Source: Gammaproteobacteria bacterium
GTDB taxonomy: Bacteria; Pseudomonadota; Gammaproteobacteria; Pseudomonadales; Azotimanducaceae
DNA length: 44,924 nucleotides
Reading direction: 5' to 3'
Assembly (NCBI GenBank): GCA_009842245.1
Contig: VYFT01000058.1
Location: 9,650 to 54,573, forward strand
Part shown: positions 1 to 7,924 of the stretch, one piece after another
How positions within the stretch are numbered: the stretch's first letter is position 1
Layout of the letters: each line of letters starts with the position of its first letter
Notes under the pieces: model-generated
What the model was told of the DNA's origin: nothing
Databases searched by the model: none
What the model saw: the letters and a program-made list of their open reading frames with translations, nothing else
Position numbers and translations under genes: made by a program

Positions 1-1
1 T

Positions 2-1684
2 ACCGTTGGCGGTGGTTGGCAAATGGATCGCTTGAACTCACTGCCGGGTTTAGCTTTGATGAAAGAACGCGGTTTCCCAACAGTGAATATCGACTATTTG
101 ATTGATTTCTTGAACAGACGGGACGCAGGCAACACTGAATACATTTGGCAAGTGTTCAATGAAGCCTCGATGCTAGCACTAGGAAACGAAAATCTAATAG
201 ATGCGTTCCAAGACCAATATTGGTTGCATGTAGTCTCTGCGTCGGGGGAGCACCGAAAAGCCCTCAATCTGATTTTTCGCGAACTATCTAATGACTTGAC
301 CGCAAACTACGAAGAAGGGCTATTTTCTATTTACGCTACAGCCCAAACAGCCCGTATGACTGGTCTAAATGTTCCAGCAGCAGTCAACTTTAGCAGAAAT
401 AGAAGCGCAGATATCTTCGATCGCGGACAACTCGCTCGAAGCGAAGGGCATTACGCAAATCGTTTCTCCGTGCGGGATGCCATGGAACGAACTGCCTTAC
501 CAGAATTAACGTATCAACCAGACAGCCACAAACAAGATTTTGAAGTGGTGTATCTCAAGAGTAGATTGATTTCACGTGCAATCAGTGATTACCACCGTTA
601 TCAAGGGGGAGCGTGGGACCAAGTCGAACGTTGGTTACTAGCGTTGCGTCGCGACTATTTCTGTCAAGAGGTCACCTATGCAGGTGCGATGAAACTCGCA
701 CGAGAACATGACCTAGACTTTGATTTATTCCTGCGTGAGTGGCTATCTGAAAATACTCTTGCTGGGTATGAAGTGTCGTCCAGTACAACGAAACGCATCG
801 CCAATAGCGAGAACGGCGTAAGGCAATTCTTATTTAGTTTCGAGATTGCGAATACACAGCCAACTCCGGGTTTCGTGTTGATTCCAGCAGCACGTTCTTT
901 TTCTGGATTCATACTTCCTGAGCACACAGCGAAACGAGTAACCATCCTATTGAAGCGTGACTCGAACGCGTCACTAGATCACACTTACGACATTAGCGCA
1001 TATACGGGTCTATCCTTGAATCGAGGACCTATCGAATTTTTACCACTTCAGAATGTAGATATAGATGAATCTTTAGAAGCCGTTGAAGTTCTGGAACCGA
1101 GTGATTTTGTTCCAACGCAGAATGGGATTATTGTCGATGACTTAGACGCTGGTTTCATCGCGCATCAAAGAAAACCCGTACGAAACCGGTTTCGTTATGC
1201 CCCACAGGATTGGTTTGCGCTTCCTATCTTACACGAGGAGTTCGATGGAGTCCTTCCCAATGTAGGTTCATCGGCGTTCAAGATTCCTCGTTCTTCGTGG
1301 CTACGGTTCAATCGCGGTAACGCTTATGGAAAGTACCGACGCACTGTAGCGATCACTTCGATGACAAATTCTCGTAAGACAGATCCCATACGATTTGTTG
1401 CAGACATCCCAGAAGCTGGCCAGTGGTCCTTGGATTATTACCTCTACCATGGGTTAAACTCTGACCTCTTCTCTAGCATCAGCGACTTTAAGCTACAAAT
1501 CGAGAATGGTTCAAGTAGTTGGAGCGAAGAGTTCTATCCAGACCCGTTCGCTAGCGGATGGAAATTAGTAGGAGAGTTTGAACTCGAGAGCGGAAAAACT
1601 GATGTAGTCGTTGTCGGTGCGACAGAACCTTCGGTCGTGTACGCAGACGCTATTCGTTGGCGAAAAGTCTCGGAGCAAAAGTAA
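2..1684 (+). CDS. C-terminal half of a giant permease/M1-like/golvesin-like protein (5'-truncated)
   Basis: The reading frame is open from the window edge. Before the first ATG (position 23) it already encodes TVGGGWQ, matching the GGGW(R/Q)MD motif near residue 585 of the tandem array proteins, so roughly 580 residues lie outside the window and the ATG is not the start. After it come PGLALMKERGFPT (array: PPGMMLVRE-x-x-FPT), a helical segment aligning with the M1-peptidase C-terminal helices, a beta linker, and a terminal domain with VDDLDAGF, YGKYRRT and YADAIRW. This matches golvesin/Xly-like domains. I see no HExxH, so peptidase activity is unlikely. It is clearly more divergent than the array members are from each other and lies 19 kb from them. 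Membrane location is inferred from the array relatives, since its own N-terminus is not visible. Confidence 0.85.
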   Translation, partial: TVGGGWQMDRLNSLPGLALMKERGFPTVNIDYLIDFLNRRDAGNTEYIWQVFNEASMLALGNENLIDAFQDQYWLHVVSASGEHRKALNLIFRELSNDLTANYEEGLFSIYATAQTARMTGLNVPAAVNFSRNRSADIFDRGQLARSEGHYANRFSVRDAMERTALPELTYQPDSHKQDFEVVYLKSRLISRAISDYHRYQGGAWDQVERWLLALRRDYFCQEVTYAGAMKLAREHDLDFDLFLREWLSENTLAGYEVSSSTTKRIANSENGVRQFLFSFEIANTQPTPGFVLIPAARSFSGFILPEHTAKRVTILLKRDSNASLDHTYDISAYTGLSLNRGPIEFLPLQNVDIDESLEAVEVLEPSDFVPTQNGIIVDDLDAGFIAHQRKPVRNRFRYAPQDWFALPILHEEFDGVLPNVGSSAFKIPRSSWLRFNRGNAYGKYRRTVAITSMTNSRKTDPIRFVADIPEAGQWSLDYYLYHGLNSDLFSSISDFKLQIENGSSSWSEEFYPDPFASGWKLVGEFELESGKTDVVVVGATEPSVVYADAIRWRKVSEQK

Positions 1685-1864
1685 TAGCACAAACCGTTTA
1701 TTAAATTAAACCGTACAACGGTATGACTGCGATGAACACGAGCAGAACGGTTCGACAGAGTATTTCTTACTCAACAAACAATCTCATCACAATGATGCGG
1801 GATTTCCTCGCCCATAGTTGGATACTGTACGTATAATCACTACCAATTTATACTGTCTTCGCAA

Positions 1865-3121
1865 ATGTATCCCACAACCAACTGCAAAAAGAAGGGGCGT
1901 TCTGGTCGCATTAGCACTTCCGAGCATCGCTTATACGACTCGATGAAACATGTTGGTTTGCTCCAACCACTCGTGTATGTGAAAAATCGCGACACACAAG
2001 AATTCGAACTGTTCGGGGGAGGTCGCACACGACTCAAACTACTAGCTGCAATTCAAAGTGAACATGCGAAGACTAGAGAAACACCTGTTGCAGCACCCGC
2101 TATTTTCAGAAACGAAACAAAATTTCCTCAAGAAATTGAAGTGTCCCATCTGATTCAAAATCACATCCAACGACGACGTAAATTTATCGATCAAGCACTG
2201 CATCTCAACGATTGTGTGGAAACCCGATTAGAGGAAATTGGACGTAAGATGTCGCAACGTGAAACGGTGAGTTGGTTGCGACAGAGCGGGTTTCCCATTA
2301 GTCAATCTTTACTCAGCGACATGCAATTTACCGCAACAAGACTCTATCCACTCTTGCCTACAGCACTCTGTAATGGATTGGGTCGTCGGCACGTTGTGAA
2401 TATTCGCAAACTCTACCGTGCAATGAGAGAGACTTGGAAATCGTTTGGCGATGATCTCAACGACTGCCATGAAGCATTTGAAGACATCTGCGGAGAGTGC
2501 GATGATGAGATCTTTGACATTGAACTCTTCCGAGAAGTGATGGAGCGAGAAGTTTGTCTTTGGTGCGACCTGAATTCACAGTATGTGCGCGCCATGCTCT
2601 TGGTAAATAGAGAAGAAAGGGTTCGCCTAATTGATGCGCTCGCCAAATCGGATCGAAAAGGTGTTCCAATATCTCATTCAAAGCCTTTGCCAATACAGTC
2701 CAACACGGCAAATACCAAACTTGGAGCGCAGACCTCAAAGCGCAGCCAGTTCTTTTTTGATCTTCCACCCGCCGTAAGCAATCGACGTAAACGGTATGCC
2801 CGTCGTCTAGCGCTAGACCTCGCGAAAAGTGCCGGCATTCTTGAGCAAGTCTCCGGATCCATAGCGAATGCAATTGGATACAGTATTCAGTATCCGCCTC
2901 GAAGCGCCACCTCAACTGTCGAGGTTCTTTGGCAATGCTTGTATTACTGTCAAAAGACCCCGTTATCCACCAATCTGAACAACCAGCGTCTAGGTTGGGA
3001 ATGGAGATCGCTAGACCCTAAAGAATTTTCCAACGTCCTTTCGCTCGTAGAGGTGACTCGCACACTCTGCTCGTCTCGTTCTGTTGCGAAAACATCGTCG
3101 CAACTAGAAAAAGCTGCTTAA
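1865..3121 (+). CDS. ParB-like nuclease-fold/partition-like protein, orphan
   Basis: This 418-residue protein has an N-terminal ParB/Spo0J-like core (about residues 15-65). The visible signatures are SMKHVGLLQPLVY followed by GGGRTRLKLL, the counterpart of the ParB box II G-x-R-R/T-R motif. It resembles the ParB-like proteins of integrative conjugative elements (PFGI-1 class). The middle is helical and basic (QNHIQRRRKFIDQA), followed by SQRETVSWLRQSGFPISQSLLSDM, which could be a helix-turn-helix. Two CxxC pairs (CGEC and CLWC, about residues 208-240) could bind a metal. No ParA, parS or conjugation gene is nearby, so a role in partition is doubtful. DNA-binding regulation or a relic of an element are alternatives. 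The ATG is used because no good upstream start is visible. It is soluble and cytoplasmic. Confidence 0.7.
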   Translation: MYPTTNCKKKGRSGRISTSEHRLYDSMKHVGLLQPLVYVKNRDTQEFELFGGGRTRLKLLAAIQSEHAKTRETPVAAPAIFRNETKFPQEIEVSHLIQNHIQRRRKFIDQALHLNDCVETRLEEIGRKMSQRETVSWLRQSGFPISQSLLSDMQFTATRLYPLLPTALCNGLGRRHVVNIRKLYRAMRETWKSFGDDLNDCHEAFEDICGECDDEIFDIELFREVMEREVCLWCDLNSQYVRAMLLVNREERVRLIDALAKSDRKGVPISHSKPLPIQSNTANTKLGAQTSKRSQFFFDLPPAVSNRRKRYARRLALDLAKSAGILEQVSGSIANAIGYSIQYPPRSATSTVEVLWQCLYYCQKTPLSTNLNNQRLGWEWRSLDPKEFSNVLSLVEVTRTLCSSRSVAKTSSQLEKAA

Positions 3122-3176
3122 AAATTTCGTGCCCGCAGAGAAAAAAGTGATCACACACTAGCCAACTACGACAAGT

Positions 3177-3246
3177 TAGTATTTAATACTATAAACATAT
3201 ATAGTTTAACGTTGTAGATTTTTAGTAGATTTTCTATTAAAATCTA
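3177..3246. promoter_or_regulatory. AT-rich palindromes upstream of creD
   Basis: Between the parB-like stop and creD lies an AT-rich stretch with two inverted repeats. One is TAGTATT-T-AATACTA at 3177-3191, with perfect 7-bp arms. The other is TAGATTTT at 3215-3222 paired with AAAATCTA at 3239-3246. They could be operator sites for creD, an AT-rich promoter, or a weak terminator of the upstream gene. No factor can be named. Confidence 0.35.
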
Positions 3247-3304
3247 TGCTGGAATTTGGAGTGAGAACGCAAAATATTCATCGAAAATTTGGAGTTCTCC
3301 AACT

Positions 3305-4684
3305 ATGACAGACACTTCCGACCACCCAAATTCGGACGACTCTTGGCTACGCCGTAAGTCCAATCAAATAGGCACCTCGGTTACGTTCCGCTTCGTTCTC
3401 GTAATCGCGATCGTAGTAGCCCTCATGATTCCGCTCTTGCTCGTAAGTCAACTTGTCGAGGACCGGAGTCAGTATCTTGACGATGCCACTCACGAAATTG
3501 GAGTTGGTTGGGGCGGAAATGCGCAGCGTGTGATCGGACCTTTTATACTGGTTCGCGCCGAACAAGAAACTATGACAGGGTCGACTCGAACTGTTCGAAA
3601 CGACGACCGTGCGTATATGCCCAGTGCTCTGGACCTCGACCACGCAACAACGCACACGATGAAGTCGCGCGGAATCTACAACGTCCCCGTATTTCGGGCA
3701 ACTCTGAACACCTCGGCATCGTTTCCAGCCATCGAATTCGATGATAGCTCGCGTCGTATCGAAAATGTTTCGCTCGTGCTTGGGATTACGGATGGACGGG
3801 GGATAACCAGGTACTCGATACAGTGGAACGGGGTCGAACTCAAAGATTTTTATTCAAGCCAAACATTCCTCGGCAACACGCTTCAAGTCGATCTCACAGA
3901 GGACATGTTACAAGACACTTCGGAAGTAGACATCCAACTGGACTTCCGTGGGTCGCGTGGTTTCGCGGTCGTTCCAGTCGGCGATGTTTCAAACATCACG
4001 ATGCGTAGTGATTGGCCCCACCCCAAATTTCGCGGTACTTTACCAGATGTATCGAGTGAAATTACGGGTAAAGGTTTTGAACAAACCTGGAGAGTAGAGA
4101 AACTCGCACGTGGCTTTAACTCCGATACGTCTGTGCAAGAATTGGCCGAACGTCTCGGGCGTGGATTTGTTTACGATCAATATGCTCGTCAGACTAAGTG
4201 GTCAAATTCAGGATTGGAGTTAGGCTATGACGTTCTCAATCTCAATACGGACTACCGAGATATACGCCGTGCGATTACTTACGGAATTTTCTTCGTCGTT
4301 CTTACGTTAGTAAGCGTGCTTTGTCTAGAGCTTGTCTCGAGAGTCAAATTTCACATCGTTCAGTACGGTGTGGTCGGTATTGGCTTGGTTCTGTTCTTTC
4401 TTACACTGTTGGCACTTACGGAACATATTGGATTCTTCGCGGGTTATGTCCTGGCGGCGTTTATTCTGACGGCTATGAACACCATGTATGTGTGGTTTAT
4501 CACACGTACTACCAATATCACGGCAACGGTTGGACTGTTTCTGGTAATCCTATATAGCGCGCTCTATTTCATATTGCAGCTAGATAATTACGCGTTGCTC
4601 GCGGGCACTGTTTTGTTGCTAATCTTACTTGGTGGCTTAATGTTCGCTACCAAGAACCTCCAACGACTCGAACAGGTTTCATAG
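3305..4684 (+). CDS. creD: CreD-family inner membrane protein
   Basis: The 459-residue protein has the CreD layout. A cytoplasmic N-terminus is followed by one membrane helix (about 29-50) and a large periplasmic domain (about 55-320). A bundle of five or six membrane helices lies at about 325-455. The segment QRVIGPFILVRAEQE is the characteristic CreD start of the periplasmic domain (QT-x-x-GP-x-x-x-x-P-Y in relatives). CreD is known as a regulon member of the CreBC two-component system and has been linked to envelope and beta-lactam responses; its biochemistry is unknown. No creBC is present here, so control by CreB cannot be claimed. A GGAG motif lies upstream of the ATG. The gene stands alone between AT-rich DNA and a DUF1820 gene. 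Confidence 0.88.
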   Translation: MTDTSDHPNSDDSWLRRKSNQIGTSVTFRFVLVIAIVVALMIPLLLVSQLVEDRSQYLDDATHEIGVGWGGNAQRVIGPFILVRAEQETMTGSTRTVRNDDRAYMPSALDLDHATTHTMKSRGIYNVPVFRATLNTSASFPAIEFDDSSRRIENVSLVLGITDGRGITRYSIQWNGVELKDFYSSQTFLGNTLQVDLTEDMLQDTSEVDIQLDFRGSRGFAVVPVGDVSNITMRSDWPHPKFRGTLPDVSSEITGKGFEQTWRVEKLARGFNSDTSVQELAERLGRGFVYDQYARQTKWSNSGLELGYDVLNLNTDYRDIRRAITYGIFFVVLTLVSVLCLELVSRVKFHIVQYGVVGIGLVLFFLTLLALTEHIGFFAGYVLAAFILTAMNTMYVWFITRTTNITATVGLFLVILYSALYFILQLDNYALLAGTVLLLILLGGLMFATKNLQRLEQVS

Positions 4685-4835
4685 TTTGCCCTCTTAGCGT
4701 ATATGTCGTAATTCGTTCTCAATTCAGGACTAATTCGATTCGGTTAGTGATAGCTTTGGTGAAAGAGGCGCGACGTAGGATTTCTACAATTAGCGACTCC
4801 AAGAATACTTACCCGATCAAATCCACGAACGCTCT

Positions 4836-5165
4836 ATGACTAGCATTAACAAACGCCACATTTATCGGGTGCAGTTCTACAACGGCGGACAGATTTATGA
4901 GGTCTACGTTCGGAGTATTGACAGCGCGGATGTCTACGGATTTGTGGAGCTTAGCTCTTTTATGTTCACCAAGCCTTCTCAGGTAGTTATTGACCCGTCA
5001 GAGGAAAAGCTGCGGAATGAATTCGGGGAAGTAGATAGTGCTTGGGTTCCCATTCATGCAATCATTCGTATTGATCGCGTTCGAAAGGAAGGAACTGCCA
5101 AGATCGTCGAAGCAGAAAGTAGTAATGTGACTCCGTTTCCTATTCCTCTACCTGGAAAGAAGTAA
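4836..5165 (+). CDS. DUF1820 family protein
   Basis: This 109-residue soluble protein matches the DUF1820 pattern along its length. It has IYRVQFYNGGQIYEVYVR at the N-terminus, then YGFVELSSF, VVIDPSEEKL, a central HAIIRIDRV and a terminal VTPFPIPLP. The family is typical of gammaproteobacteria and has no established function. Length and end motifs show an intact gene. No clear Shine-Dalgarno site precedes the ATG. It has 151 bp of non-coding DNA upstream and probably its own promoter. A GC-rich hairpin follows its stop. Confidence 0.88.
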   Translation: MTSINKRHIYRVQFYNGGQIYEVYVRSIDSADVYGFVELSSFMFTKPSQVVIDPSEEKLRNEFGEVDSAWVPIHAIIRIDRVRKEGTAKIVEAESSNVTPFPIPLPGKK

Positions 5166-5183
5166 CTAAAAGAGCAACCGGGA

Positions 5184-5199
5184 ACGCGGGAGCCCGCGT
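5184..5199. terminator. GC-rich hairpin between convergent genes
   Basis: ACGCGG-GAGC-CCGCGT forms a perfect 6-bp stem with a tetraloop just after the DUF1820 stop. It lies between that gene and the convergent oligopeptidase gene. No U-tract follows on either strand, so it is only a possible bidirectional terminator. Confidence 0.35.
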
Positions 5200-5281
5200 G
5201 ATGGTTAAGCCGTTAATTGATGCTTACTCTAGCGGCTGTGCAGACTGTCGTTGATGCGTCCGGCGTGCACCCAATGAATGC

Positions 5282-5777
5282 TTAGTCTTCTTTTATCTCC
5301 ATAGCGTGAAGCACAAAAGCCATCGCTTCCGCAATGACGCGCAGATATTCGTACCGACCTGATCTACCACCGTGACCCGCGCCCATTTCCGTTTTGAGAA
5401 ACAGGAGGTTGTCATCGGTCTTCAGATGACGCAATTTCGCGACATACTTGGCAGGTTCCCAATAGGTCACTCGTGGGTCATTCAACCCTGCGGTGACTAG
5501 CATCGGCGGATAATCTTTGGCTTCAAGCTGATCATAAGGGGAATACGACAGGATGTATTCATATGCGTCTTGATCGGTAATGGGATTGCCCCACTCTGGC
5601 CACTCGATCGGTGTTAGAGGCAAGGAGTCATCCAACATCGTGTTGAGTACGTCGACAAACGGGACATGCGAAACTACCGCACCCCAGAGCTCTGGTGCTT
5701 CATTGACCACAACGCCCATTAACGTACCACCAGCACTCCCGCCAGTGATAGCGATGCGCTTAGCGGAAGTAAATTTT
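5282..5777 (-). pseudogene. ptrB: Oligopeptidase B, C-terminal catalytic fragment (split by IS)
   Basis: Read on the minus strand from the insertion point, the fragment begins TSAKRIAITGGSAGG and runs to the natural stop. It holds the whole catalytic triad of the S9A prolyl oligopeptidase family. By numbering of the reconstituted protein these are Ser576 in GGSAGG, Asp662 in LNDPRV and His697 in GAGHGG. The Ser-Asp and Asp-His spacings (86 and 35) agree with E. coli PtrB. Joining it to 7950-9642 with one target-site copy removed restores a continuous frame of 726 residues. The fragment retains only an internal ATG at 5719, downstream of the serine codon, so it cannot make an active enzyme by itself. 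Confidence 0.93.
5770..5777. repeat. Target-site duplication, left copy (TAAATTTT)
   Basis: This 8-bp sequence directly abuts the left inverted repeat and is repeated exactly at 7950-7957 on the other side of the element. Eight base pairs is the usual duplication for IS1595-family elements. Confidence 0.95.
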
Positions 5778-5802
5778 GGGAATTATAGGGATAACTACCC
5801 AA
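5778..5802. repeat. Left terminal inverted repeat, 25 bp
   Basis: It starts GGGAATTATAGGG and is the exact reverse complement of 7925-7949; the match ends at the 26th base. It contains TAGGGATAAC, which is only by chance similar to part of the I-SceI site. Confidence 0.95.
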
Positions 5803-5805
5803 AAT

Positions 5806-5820
5806 GTGTATAATATACAC
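5806..5820 (+). promoter_or_regulatory. Transposase promoter -10 inside a palindrome
   Basis: GTGTAT-AAT-ATACAC is a perfect 6-bp inverted repeat containing a consensus TATAAT at 5809-5814, directly inside the left inverted repeat. A -35 element would fall within the terminal repeat, where no good TTGACA is visible. The layout suggests the transposase, or a host factor, could shut off the promoter by binding the end. That is inference. Confidence 0.55.
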
Positions 5821-5852
5821 TATGAACATGAATTTAGTTAGGAGTGTTAATT

Positions 5853-6797
5853 ATGTCGGGTAAGTCAAAGCGAGTAGGTTTAGACATCTTTGAATTGATG
5901 GACATGTTCCCAAATGAAGAGGTAGCAACCGAGTGGTTTGAGAACATTTTTTGGGCGGGCGGTCGAGTATGCGGTCACTGTGGAAGTGAACGTACAGTAG
6001 AGCGTAAGAACCGCAAACCCTTACCCTATAGGTGCAAGGATTGTCGCAAGGACTTTTCGGTACGACATGGTACAGTCATGCAACATAGCAAAATCCCTTT
6101 GCGTAAGTGGGCGGTCGCAATTTATCAGTTAACGACTGGTTTGAAAGGAACATCGAGTAGAAAACTCCATCGCGACATCAATGTATCGTATGCTTGTACA
6201 TGGCACTTATCGCACAGAATCCGCGAGGCTTGGACGCAGTATGTTGGCGTGAAGTTTGACGGCGAGAATGAAGTAGACGAAACCTATATCGGTGGTAAGG
6301 AAGCGAACAAACACAATTCCAAGAAGTTAAAACTTGGTCGCGGTGTAGTAGGTAAAACAGCGGTTACGGGTGTCAAAAATCGCAGAACAAAACAAGTTCG
6401 AGCTAAGGTCGTAGAGCGAACGGACAGTGCTACTCTACAGGGTTTCGTAGAAGATAATGTCGAGCAAGGTGCAACCGTCTATACGGATGAAGCTACAGCG
6501 TATCAGGGAATGGTCGATTTTGAGCATAAATCGGTCAAACACAGTGTCGGTGAGTTCGTTAAGGGAATGGCGTCTACGAATGGTATCGAGTCCTTCTGGG
6601 CTATGCTCAAGCGCGGGTATATGGGTACGTACCACAAAATGAGCGCGAAGCATTTAGCACGATACGTCAATGAGTTTGTAGGTCGACACAACATCCGCGA
6701 TCTAGACACAATCGAGCAGATGATTTGTGTGACTCGGTTGATGAAGGGGAAGCAATTACAGTATAAAGAACTGATTGCACCCCCTGTCAGTCCTTAA
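5853..6797 (+). CDS. IS1595-family (ISXO2-like) transposase
   Basis: The transposase has 314 residues. An N-terminal zinc ribbon with CGHC and CKDC pairs (about residues 40-65) is followed by a helical DNA-binding part, RKWAVAIYQLTTGLKGTSSRKLHRDI. The catalytic domain follows, with DETYIGGK, YTDEATAY and NGIESFWAMLKRGYMGTYHKM, which carry the acidic and Asn/His/Glu residues typical of the IS1595 DDE variants. I chose the ATG at 5853 because GGAG lies 8 bases upstream (5841-5844). An in-frame GTG at 5844 overlaps that site and is unlikely. The end overlaps the convergent passenger gene by 11 bp. No frameshift or stop is seen, so it should be functional. Confidence 0.95.
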   Translation: MSGKSKRVGLDIFELMDMFPNEEVATEWFENIFWAGGRVCGHCGSERTVERKNRKPLPYRCKDCRKDFSVRHGTVMQHSKIPLRKWAVAIYQLTTGLKGTSSRKLHRDINVSYACTWHLSHRIREAWTQYVGVKFDGENEVDETYIGGKEANKHNSKKLKLGRGVVGKTAVTGVKNRRTKQVRAKVVERTDSATLQGFVEDNVEQGATVYTDEATAYQGMVDFEHKSVKHSVGEFVKGMASTNGIESFWAMLKRGYMGTYHKMSAKHLARYVNEFVGRHNIRDLDTIEQMICVTRLMKGKQLQYKELIAPPVSP

Positions 6798-7179
6798 AGA
6801 GAAGTTTGATAAGAGCGCGTTGACTGAGTTGGTAGATCGAGTAGCTTTGCTCACCAATCATTAAACGACAGTCGACCTTATCACAGTCCCATTGCTTACG
6901 CAGTTCGTAAATCGTACTTTCATTTTGCTCGACAAAGATACGATCCCTTTCTTTGCGAACACAAACAAAACCACCTTCATTCGGTCGTTCAATTACTAAA
7001 GCACCGTTCTGTTTCTTACAACAAAACGACTGAGTTCCATTCTCTTTGTCAGCAGTAAGTTTGTTGAATTTGTCAACATCATCTTGAATGACTTGTACGA
7101 GCGCAGAATAGATTGAGTCAATAGAACAATCAAAGCGATGTTGCACCCAGTTCTGTTCTCGTTGTTCGCAGTCAGTCAT
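6787..7179 (-). CDS. IS passenger, hypothetical 130-aa protein
   Basis: This minus-strand ORF fills the space between the transposase and the structured region and overlaps the transposase end by 11 bp. I do not recognise the family. The protein is soluble, with an N-terminal helix (SIDSIYSALVQVIQDDVDKFNKL) and a beta-rich middle. A pair of adjacent Cys (FCCKK) and two later Cys (DCDKVDC) are visible. The C-terminus, YQLSQRALIKLLFKD, looks amphipathic. Composition is that of a real protein, but the upstream region has no Shine-Dalgarno site. It may be cargo that benefits the host or regulates transposition; nothing in the sequence decides. Confidence 0.55.
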   Translation of the reverse strand: MTDCEQREQNWVQHRFDCSIDSIYSALVQVIQDDVDKFNKLTADKENGTQSFCCKKQNGALVIERPNEGGFVCVRKERDRIFVEQNESTIYELRKQWDCDKVDCRLMIGEQSYSIYQLSQRALIKLLFKD

Positions 7180-7207
7180 ATTGCGTAGGGGGTAACTTAG
7201 AATAATA

Positions 7208-7368
7208 GGCGTGACGTGGTGTGGTTAGACTATGTCTGTAATTGTTGACTCGGTGTGTTAGTAAATCCAGCCGAGCCGACTTCCACATCACGCCATATTA
7301 ACAGTGCGGTTGGGGCTTTACTCACCCCGTAATTGTCAGTGTTGTACCCAATTTGAAGCAACACTGAC
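7208..7368 (+). other. Strongly structured non-coding region inside the IS
   Basis: There is no good ORF here. An outer stem pairs 7208-7219 (GGCGTGACGTGG) with 7283-7294 (CCACATCACGCC), 11 of 12 pairs. Nested inside, 7244-7253 pairs with 7271-7280 (GTTGACTCGG with CCGAGCCGAC, one wobble and one mismatch). A GGGG/CCCC helix (7312-7315, 7325-7328) follows. Then comes a perfect 10-bp stem, GTCAGTGTTG at 7335-7344 with CAACACTGAC at 7359-7368. No U-tract follows, so these are not simple terminators. It could be a 5' leader of the small gene at 7406, an IS-encoded RNA, or internal protein-binding sites. Confidence 0.5.
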
Positions 7369-7405
7369 TCCCGCGCCACAATTATAACATCAATGGAGAG
7401 ACAAC

Positions 7406-7678
7406 ATGAAGAAATTGAACACTTGGAAGTTAGCTACACTCAGTATCCTAGCTTGTCTAGGAGTAGGTATAGCAACCTTTCTGATTGCACAAGAAACAGA
7501 GACAGAAGACGAGCAAGACTGTAAATGGCACGTAGTCAATCTACAAGGCGAGGGATCAACGAGCTCTCATATCGTTAACGCGGTGCAGTGGAATAACTGT
7601 ACGGGTGAGACCTATCAGCTTTATCGCGGAGCGCTCAATCTTTCAACCGATCCGATACAATTGCGACATATCAGATAA
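7406..7678 (+). CDS. IS passenger, small membrane-anchored or secreted protein
   Basis: The 90-residue ORF starts at an ATG preceded by GGAGAG at a good distance. It begins with a basic stretch (MKKLNTWK) and one hydrophobic helix, LATLSILACLGVGIATFLIA, so it should be inner-membrane anchored or exported. The rest, about 60 residues, is acidic then polar, with two Cys (DCKWHVV and WNNCTGE) that could form a disulfide in the periplasm. No family is recognised. It follows the structured region by 37 bp, so that region could be its leader. Confidence 0.6.
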   Translation: MKKLNTWKLATLSILACLGVGIATFLIAQETETEDEQDCKWHVVNLQGEGSTSSHIVNAVQWNNCTGETYQLYRGALNLSTDPIQLRHIR

Positions 7679-7754
7679 TCGGAAGCACGCGCGTTTTTGG
7701 GTGGGTTGTGACTATACTGTTACCCTAGACACTTTAATTCTAACAGTGGACAAC

Positions 7755-7883
7755 ATGAAACAACTTAAGCCTCAAAATGAACCGATACGCGAGCCTCGAA
7801 CCCCTGAGGAATTGGCACTGGCACTACGCACACCCGCACTTCGAGCTGCCATCGCCAAGCGTAAGAAACAGACCAAGAAATAA
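7755..7883 (+). CDS. IS passenger, small basic protein of 42 aa
   Basis: I start this at the ATG at 7755, because upstream codons in the frame read through the end of the previous ORF and look non-coding. The product is Pro- and charge-rich with a lysine-rich end (RAAIAKRKKQTKK). The segment TPEELALALRTPALRAAIA looks helical. Only a weak GTGGA precedes the ATG. It may be a real small protein or chance. Confidence 0.4.
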   Translation: MKQLKPQNEPIREPRTPEELALALRTPALRAAIAKRKKQTKK

Positions 7884-7924
7884 CGATCAAGATATGTAGC
7901 GCCATCCGAGCATTATACGCTATC

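Noticed and set aside
676..945. Many antisense or shifted ORFs across real genes
   Set aside because: They lie inside strongly supported genes and show no recognisable domain, ribosome site or natural composition.
5778..5802. Part of the I-SceI homing endonuclease site (TAGGGATAAC) in the inverted repeat
   Set aside because: Only 10 of 18 bases match, and the sequence is fully explained as an IS terminal repeat.
7605..7754. Upstream half of the 92-codon ORF in the IS
   Set aside because: It overlaps the better supported 90-aa gene in another frame; the ATG at 7755 is preferred.
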